A stretch of DNA of 5,030 bases. Origin: Bacteroidota bacterium (GTDB lineage Bacteria > Bacteroidota > Ignavibacteria > Ignavibacteriales > Melioribacteraceae). The notes beneath the pieces were generated by a model. It did no database searches. It saw only the letters and a list, made by a program, of their open reading frames with translations, and was not told where the DNA came from. The stretch is taken from positions 1 through 5,030 of the forward strand of contig JAJYMU010000119.1 in the NCBI GenBank assembly GCA_021786655.1. Reading direction: 5' to 3'. Positions within the stretch are counted from its first letter, which is position 1; every line of letters begins with the position of its first letter. A program made the translations under genes and the position numbers. Below, piece by piece: positions 1 to 5,030 of the stretch.

Positions 1-1381
1 AAACCATCTTTCTTTTTCTTTGAAGCACACCGAACTTATGGATCTTGAGATCATTCGTATTGAAGATAATATCTATAAGAAACTCGATAACTACTGGCAA
101 TTGTTGGACGATGAAGAAGAGCAGGTAACAATAGAACAGATACAGGCATTTCATACCAAACTTGGAAACAACTTAAATTATTTTTTTGCTCTGATATTAG
201 TTTATATAGTACTCTTAACTTTTCTGTTTTTAATAATTATTACCGATGTAAAAAAACGCAGAAAGTTAACCGCAGAAATTGCCGGCAAAAGAAAAGAATT
301 GGATATTATTCTCAATACCGCTCCGGCATTTATATTTGTAAAGAACTTGGAAAAGAAATTTACGCTGGCGAATCAAGCATTTCTGGACTTTTTCAAAGTA
401 GACTGGGAAAGAATACTCCATTACAATAATGTTAACTTGATTTCAAAGAGTGATAAATGGCTTGCCGATGAAGAAGACGAGGCGGTAATTCATAATAAGA
501 TCGCCTTAAAGAATATTGAACGGAAAATTTCCCTTCCTGATGGAAGATCAGTATGGTTAAGTATAAACAAAGCTCCTTTGTATAACGACAAGAATGATGT
601 AATCGGAATTGTAGGGGTGATGGACGACATAACGCAAAGAATTGAATTTCATGAAAAATTGATTGCAACTCAGAAAGAATTGGAATTACTCAACAAACAA
701 AAAGATAAATTCTTTTCAATTATTGCACACGATCTGCGCAGTCCATTCAGCGGTATGCTGGGATTTGCAGAAATATTGATTGAGGATTATTCCGTTCTGC
801 CGGACGAAGAAAAAAAATTCTACATCGATGGAGTCTACTCTTCGTTGAAAGATTTGTTGACATTGATAGACAACCTTTTAACCTGGTCCCGGCTAAATCT
901 GGACCGAATTGAATTCAATCCTGTAGAAATATCGTTGTCTGCAATAACTAACTCGGTATTTAAATCGCAAAGCATAGCTGCAACAAATAAAGGTGTTGCT
1001 TTGCAATCGGAATTTGATAAAGACGTAAAAGCATTTGCAGATTCCGATATGATAGAAACAGTTATTCGTAATCTGGTTTCCAATGCTATAAAATTTACTA
1101 ATCCGAATGGCGTTATAACAGTTAAAGCCGCTGCCTATGGTGACATCGTAAAAGTTGAGATTGCCGACAACGGCGTAGGTATGAAACCGGAAATAGCAAA
1201 CAATTTGTTTAAGATAGATATGCACGTAACTACAAAAGGCACAAAGGGGGAAAATGGAACCGGGCTAGGGCTAATTATCTGCAAAGAATTTGTAGAAAAA
1301 AATGGCGGCACAATATCAGTGGAAAGTGAAGTTGGTAAAGGAACGACTATTTCATTTAATCTGCCGGGACATAAATACTAA
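1..1381 (+). CDS. PAS-domain sensor histidine kinase, 5' end cut by the window
   Basis: Membrane sensor kinase that should autophosphorylate on His and pass the phosphate to a response regulator. The reading frame is open to the left edge (Asn-His-Leu-Ser-Phe-Ser precede the TTG at 20), so the true start is probably upstream and a first membrane helix is presumably missing. Residues are counted from that TTG. Residues 1-52 are polar and helical, probably the end of an extracytoplasmic sensor. A membrane helix lies at about 54-76, followed by a basic KKRRK stretch. A PAS domain covers about 92-208 and ends in the DIT motif (203-205). A short coiled linker leads to the HisKA domain with H-box AHDLRSPF, phospho-acceptor H237. 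The HATPase_c domain has its N-box at 351-360 (N355), G1 box DNGVGM at 383-388, F-box-like LFKID at 397-400 and G2 box GTGLGL at 413-418. It ends soon after, with no receiver. The next kinase starts 5 bp downstream. The signal is unknown; the kinase call is secure. Confidence 0.95.
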   Translation, partial: NHLSFSLKHTELMDLEIIRIEDNIYKKLDNYWQLLDDEEEQVTIEQIQAFHTKLGNNLNYFFALILVYIVLLTFLFLIIITDVKKRRKLTAEIAGKRKELDIILNTAPAFIFVKNLEKKFTLANQAFLDFFKVDWERILHYNNVNLISKSDKWLADEEDEAVIHNKIALKNIERKISLPDGRSVWLSINKAPLYNDKNDVIGIVGVMDDITQRIEFHEKLIATQKELELLNKQKDKFFSIIAHDLRSPFSGMLGFAEILIEDYSVLPDEEKKFYIDGVYSSLKDLLTLIDNLLTWSRLNLDRIEFNPVEISLSAITNSVFKSQSIAATNKGVALQSEFDKDVKAFADSDMIETVIRNLVSNAIKFTNPNGVITVKAAAYGDIVKVEIADNGVGMKPEIANNLFKIDMHVTTKGTKGENGTGLGLIICKEFVEKNGGTISVESEVGKGTTISFNLPGHKY

Positions 1382-1386
1382 TTATA

Positions 1387-4300
1387 ATGGGGAAAAAAAA
1401 TAATATGTTCTTAACGAAAAAAAGAAACGTGCTTGCTCTTACCGGTTTGATAAGTCTTCTTATTATTTCATGCTCTTATTTTTATTTTTCTTACGAAGAA
1501 AATACTATACACGCTGAGACGAATAACCAGCTCAAAGCGATTGCCAGTCTGAAGATATCTCAAATTGTCAATTGGAATAAGGAAAGATTATCCGACGCAA
1601 AAGTTTTTTCACAAGGACCTTTCTTTATTAACGGCTTGGAAAAGTGGCTTGGTTCTAAATCAAATATTTCTATCAGATCGGAAATAATGAAAAAAATTGC
1701 TTTGATTAATGCCGATAATACTTATAGAAATATTATGATTACCGATGCTAAAGGAAATTTATTGCTTTCTTTGGAGCACAAACAGAAGCAGATAGATGCT
1801 ACAACAAAGGGATTTGTTAAAGAGGCGATAAAGGCGAGAAAAATAATCAACACAGATTTGTATTTATGTCAATTGCACAATAAAATTCACCTTGATTACA
1901 TAGCGCCGGTTTTAGGTAACAACAATAAAGTAATTGCAACCATAATTTTTCGTGTTGATCCAAATGATTACTTATACCCGCTTATTAAGACATGGCCGAC
2001 GCCAAGTAAAACCGCCGAGACTTTAATTTTAAGAAAAGAAAAAAACGGGGCGCTCTATTTAAATGAACTCACTCATCAGAAAAACACTGCCCTGAAATTA
2101 TGCATACCTTTAACAAGAAAAGAAGTTCCTGCTGTACAAGCTGTGCTTGGTTACAAGGGGATTTTTGAAGGCGTGAGTTATCACGGTTCGAAAGTACTGG
2201 CTTACATTAGCCCGGTACCCGGCACTCCATGGGTGATGATTGCTCAAGAGGATGACAACGAAATTTACGCCGATCTTTATTTTAGAGAAAAAGTAATTAT
2301 CTCATTTACAATTCTTTTAGTCTTAGCTCTTAGCGCGGGGTTTATCTGGTACTATCATTACCGCCAAAGAAATATCTATAGAGAATTATTTGTCAAGGAA
2401 AAAGAACTGCGAGAGTACTATCAGGAGTTTAGAACAATACTTTACAGTATTGGAGACGGAGTAATTACCACCGATACGAATGGAAATATTAAACAAATGA
2501 ATCGCATGTCCGAAGAATTAACCGGCTGGAGTGAAACGGAGGTAATAGGCAAACCGATTGAAAGAATATTCAATATTATTAATGAAGGAACGAGAAACGT
2601 AGTAGAAAATCCGGTACATAAAGTTTTAAAAGAAGGAGTTGTTGTAGGGCTGGCAAATCATACGCTTTTAATTTCAAAGGACGGAAAAGAAATACCAATA
2701 GCAGATAGCGGTGCACCCATCAGAGATGAGCTGGGAAAAATTGAAGGCGTGGTTTTAGTCTTCCGTGATAAAACCACTGAGTATAAAGTCGAAAAACTTA
2801 TTCGTCAAAGTGAAGCCAGATTAAAGCGAGCAGAACTTACTTCCAAGTCCGGCAATTGGGAATTGCATTTGGATTCTCAAATTATAGTTGCCTCCGAAGG
2901 GGCAGCTAAAATCTATGGAGTTGATTGGAATGAGATGGAATTTGAAGTTGTTAAAAAAGTCGCGCTACCGGAATACCGGCATATAATGGACCTCGCTCTC
3001 AAAAATTTGATTGAAAAAGATGAGCTTTACGATATAGAATTCAAAATTAGAACTGTTGACACTGGTGAGATTAAAGATATTCACTCTGTTGCTAATTATG
3101 ACAGGAGGAACAGAATTTTATTTGGCGTCATTCAAGATATTACTGATAGAAAAGAAGCTGAAACCGCACTGATTGAAAGTGAAGAAAAAATGAGGATGAT
3201 CATTGAAGGTACTCCCTATTTTTTCTTCTATACACAGGATTCTGAGGCAAACATTACTTATATCTCGCCTTCGGTTGAAACAATTACCGGATACACTGTT
3301 GACCGGTGGATCGGTCAAAAGCATTGGTACGCTACCGATTCGGAAAGTAATGAGCTGGCAAAAGACAAAACCCGGGCGCACCTCCGCGGAGAATTTTTGG
3401 ATGAAACAATACTAGTGGAAATCAAACATGCAAACGGCAATAAAATTCTTCTTGAAGTTTATGAATATCCTATTGTAAAAAATGATGCGGTTGTTGGACT
3501 TCAAGGTATTGCGCATGATATCACAGAACGCAAGAATGCAGAACAAACTATTCACCTTCTTGCCGAAGCGGTAAGAAGCACAAGCGATTGTATTAGCTTA
3601 ACGGATACCTGCAATAACATACTATTTGTAAACGAATCGTTTCTAAAAACTTACGGATATGAAGAGAACGAACTTATTGGTCAAAATATTGAACTCGTTC
3701 GTGCGCCTTCAGATCCGGAACCGACCCCTGAAGTTATTAAAAATGCTACTCTACACAACGGTTGGTTTGGTGAATTATTGAATATAAAAAAGGATGGAAC
3801 CGAATTTCCGATTTCTCTCAGCACTTCCTCTGTACTGAATGATAAAGGGGAACCTTACGCACTTATCGGTATAACAAGGGATATCACAGATTACAAGAAA
3901 GCGGAACAAGAACTTCAGAAATATCGCGAGCATCTTGAAGAATTAGTGGAAACAAGAACTGAAGAACTAGACCGTCTTAACGCGGATTTAATGGCGCAGC
4001 TTCAAAAAGAAAAAGAACTTGAAATGATGTTGAAGCAATCACTAGATAAAGAAAAAGAACTTAACGAATTAAAAACAAGATTCATTTCTACCACCTCGCA
4101 CGAGTTTAGAACGCCGCTTACTTCTGTCCTTTCTTCGGCAGAATTGATACAGCGTTACGGCAAAAAATGGAACGAAGAAAAGCAAGACGCGTATCTTAAC
4201 AAGATAAAAAAATCCGTGGATTATTTAACAAAACTCTTGGATGATGTATTGACAATTAGCCGTACTGAAAGCGGTAAGATTTTATTCAACCCAGATATGG

Positions 4301-4764
4301 TTGACTTGCATCAATTATGCGCTGAAATAATAGAAGAAGCAAAATCCAATATAAATGAGAGAAATAATTTTGTATTCAATTACTCGATGGAAAAAATAAA
4401 ATACAGTCTGGATTCTAAATTGATAAAATTTATCCTAACGAATTTGCTTTCAAACGCATTTAAGTATTCACCGGAAGGCGGTAAAGTTGAGTTGTCCATC
4501 ACGTCCATTAAAGATTGGATCCAGATCTCGGTTGCCGATGAAGGAATCGGAATTCCGGATGAAGATGTAAAGCATTTATTCGAGCCGTTTCATCGGGCTG
4601 CAAATACCACAGAAATACCCGGCACCGGCTTGGGGCTGTCAATTGTAAAACATGCTGTTGATTTGCACAAAGGGAAAATAAACATCCAATCTAAACTTGG
4701 TAAAGGAACCGCCGTCACCGTCGAAATCCCTCAGAGGCAATATGAAAAAAATATTAGTTATTGA
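1387..4764 (+). CDS. Multi-PAS sensor histidine kinase with periplasmic Cache-like domain
   Basis: Complete 1125-residue membrane kinase, long for the family because of its stacked sensors. Order: membrane helix about 14-36; extracytoplasmic Cache-like region about 37-302, including a WPTPSKTAE segment at 203-211 that I recall as conserved in other multi-PAS kinases; second membrane helix about 303-323; short coiled coil; four PAS domains at about 345-467, 478-592, 597-717 and 722-840, ending in DKT (461), DIT (584), DIT (711) and DIT (832); a charged coiled coil about 840-895; HisKA with SHEFRTPL and phospho-acceptor H905; HATPase_c with N-box N1023, G1 DEGIGI 1051-1056, F-box LFEPFHR 1064-1070 and G2 GTGLGL 1079-1084. 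All catalytic boxes look intact and there is no receiver. It starts 5 bp after the previous kinase, and its 3' end overlaps the response regulator, its likely partner. The start is uncertain: ATG at 1387 lacks a close ribosome binding site, and an in-frame ATG at 1405 has GGGGA upstream. The ligand is unknown. Confidence 0.96.
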   Translation: MGKKNNMFLTKKRNVLALTGLISLLIISCSYFYFSYEENTIHAETNNQLKAIASLKISQIVNWNKERLSDAKVFSQGPFFINGLEKWLGSKSNISIRSEIMKKIALINADNTYRNIMITDAKGNLLLSLEHKQKQIDATTKGFVKEAIKARKIINTDLYLCQLHNKIHLDYIAPVLGNNNKVIATIIFRVDPNDYLYPLIKTWPTPSKTAETLILRKEKNGALYLNELTHQKNTALKLCIPLTRKEVPAVQAVLGYKGIFEGVSYHGSKVLAYISPVPGTPWVMIAQEDDNEIYADLYFREKVIISFTILLVLALSAGFIWYYHYRQRNIYRELFVKEKELREYYQEFRTILYSIGDGVITTDTNGNIKQMNRMSEELTGWSETEVIGKPIERIFNIINEGTRNVVENPVHKVLKEGVVVGLANHTLLISKDGKEIPIADSGAPIRDELGKIEGVVLVFRDKTTEYKVEKLIRQSEARLKRAELTSKSGNWELHLDSQIIVASEGAAKIYGVDWNEMEFEVVKKVALPEYRHIMDLALKNLIEKDELYDIEFKIRTVDTGEIKDIHSVANYDRRNRILFGVIQDITDRKEAETALIESEEKMRMIIEGTPYFFFYTQDSEANITYISPSVETITGYTVDRWIGQKHWYATDSESNELAKDKTRAHLRGEFLDETILVEIKHANGNKILLEVYEYPIVKNDAVVGLQGIAHDITERKNAEQTIHLLAEAVRSTSDCISLTDTCNNILFVNESFLKTYGYEENELIGQNIELVRAPSDPEPTPEVIKNATLHNGWFGELLNIKKDGTEFPISLSTSSVLNDKGEPYALIGITRDITDYKKAEQELQKYREHLEELVETRTEELDRLNADLMAQLQKEKELEMMLKQSLDKEKELNELKTRFISTTSHEFRTPLTSVLSSAELIQRYGKKWNEEKQDAYLNKIKKSVDYLTKLLDDVLTISRTESGKILFNPDMVDLHQLCAEIIEEAKSNINERNNFVFNYSMEKIKYSLDSKLIKFILTNLLSNAFKYSPEGGKVELSITSIKDWIQISVADEGIGIPDEDVKHLFEPFHRAANTTEIPGTGLGLSIVKHAVDLHKGKINIQSKLGKGTAVTVEIPQRQYEKNISY
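4733..4737 (+). promoter_or_regulatory. Probable ribosome binding site of the response regulator
   Basis: AGAGG lies four bases before the ATG at 4742, inside the coding sequence of the upstream kinase (within its Gln-Arg-Gln codons). It supports the overlapping start and makes coupled translation plausible. The spacing is a little short and such purine runs occur by chance in AT-rich genes, so this is a modest call. Confidence 0.4.
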
Positions 4765-5030
4765 AGACGAGAAAGATATCCGGGAAATTATCAACGTATT
4801 GCTTAGCGAAGAAGGCTTCATAGTTTATACTGCTAAGAACGGCAAAGAGGGAATTACTATCGCCCAAAGCGAGCTTCCGAATTTGATAATCTGCGATATA
4901 ATGATGCCGGGTATAGACGGCTATGCTGTTCTTAGGGAGTTATCTAAAAACAATAGCACAAAATCAATCCCCTTCATTTTTTTAACTGCAAAAGTTGAAA
5001 GAGATGATATACGGTTTGGAATGGAACTTG
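4742..5030 (+). CDS. Response regulator receiver domain, 3' end cut by the window
   Basis: Start of a response regulator; 96 full codons are visible and the frame is still open at the right edge. It begins MKKILVIEDE, a typical first receiver strand, with acidic metal-binding residues E8 and D9. The predicted phospho-acceptor is D52 in the segment ICDIMMPGIDGY, and the switch Thr is T82 in FIFLTAK. The sequence stops just before the expected alpha4-beta5 region, so the conserved Lys (usually in a KPF motif) and any output domain cannot be seen. It could be a receiver-only protein or carry a DNA-binding or enzymatic domain. The start ATG lies inside the last codons of the upstream kinase (23-nt overlap, different frame) and is preceded by AGAGG. 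This suggests translational coupling and a cognate kinase-regulator pair. The receiver call is very safe; the function beyond it is unknown. Confidence 0.95.
   Translation, partial: MKKILVIEDEKDIREIINVLLSEEGFIVYTAKNGKEGITIAQSELPNLIICDIMMPGIDGYAVLRELSKNNSTKSIPFIFLTAKVERDDIRFGMEL

Noticed and set aside
432..1225. Minus-strand open frames (432-668, 835-1083, 893-1225) opposite the first kinase
   Set aside because: They lie wholly inside a kinase gene with intact PAS, HisKA and ATPase motifs; their translations show no recognisable domain and read as shadow composition.
1459..1473. Lipobox-like IISC at residues 26-29 of the second kinase
   Set aside because: The hydrophobic stretch continues past the Cys as a normal membrane anchor, and kinases with two helices and cytoplasmic cores are not lipoproteins; cleavage here would detach the sensor from its anchor.
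3301..3316. Inverted repeat GACCG / CGGTC with a 6-nt loop
   Set aside because: The stem is only five base pairs, sits in mid-coding sequence and has no T-run, so it is not a terminator.
3118..3415. Small open frames on both strands (3118-3381 minus, 3203-3415 plus) inside the third PAS region
   Set aside because: They overlap a well-supported PAS coding region in other frames and have no domain-like sequence.
3511..3905. Similar DNA at two PAS ends (both contain GATATCACAGA)
   Set aside because: It reflects the conserved DIT motif plus the following helix at PAS C-termini, not a mobile or recombinogenic repeat.
4548..4557. Perfect 10-bp palindrome CGGAATTCCG
   Set aside because: It encodes part of the conserved ATPase G1 region, so codon constraint explains it; there is no promoter context.
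4639..4821. Minus-strand open frame across the kinase-regulator junction
   Set aside because: Both plus-strand genes there carry diagnostic motifs (G2 box, receiver start), so this is an antisense shadow.

Overview
The window is one side of a densely packed, single-strand sensory operon. It holds three plus-strand genes with essentially no noncoding DNA: the 3' part of a membrane PAS histidine kinase (1-1381), a complete 1125-residue multi-PAS histidine kinase with a periplasmic Cache-type sensor (1387-4764), and the first 96 codons of a response regulator (4742 to the right edge). The gaps are 5 bp between the first two genes and a 23-nt overlap between the second and third, so co-transcription is very likely. 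There is no gene-free stretch above 300 bases. I see no promoter, terminator, tRNA, rRNA, CRISPR array, insertion sequence or attachment site. The promoter must lie left of the window and the end of the transcript right of it.

The organism is probably a bacterium of the Bacteroidota / Ignavibacteriota-Chlorobiota assemblage. This is a lean from style, not proof. The DNA is AT-rich, the proteins are rich in Lys/Ile/Asn, and Shine-Dalgarno signals are weak or absent. The kinase motifs (AHDLRSPF and NLFKID in the first, SHEFRTPL and EPFHR in the second) are of a kind I associate with PAS-rich kinases of that group. No marker gene fixes the taxonomy.

Working model (inference): both kinases are membrane sensors that autophosphorylate on a conserved His (H237 of the first, counted from the TTG at position 20; H905 of the second). 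They have intact ATP-binding boxes and no receiver domain of their own. The regulator, with predicted phospho-acceptor D52, is translationally overlapped with the second kinase and is its most likely partner. The first kinase may feed the same regulator or another one outside the window. The signals sensed and the output controlled cannot be read from this sequence.

Assessment for novelty: this is an ordinary two-component locus with a somewhat elaborate sensor. I found nothing that supports a previously undescribed system.
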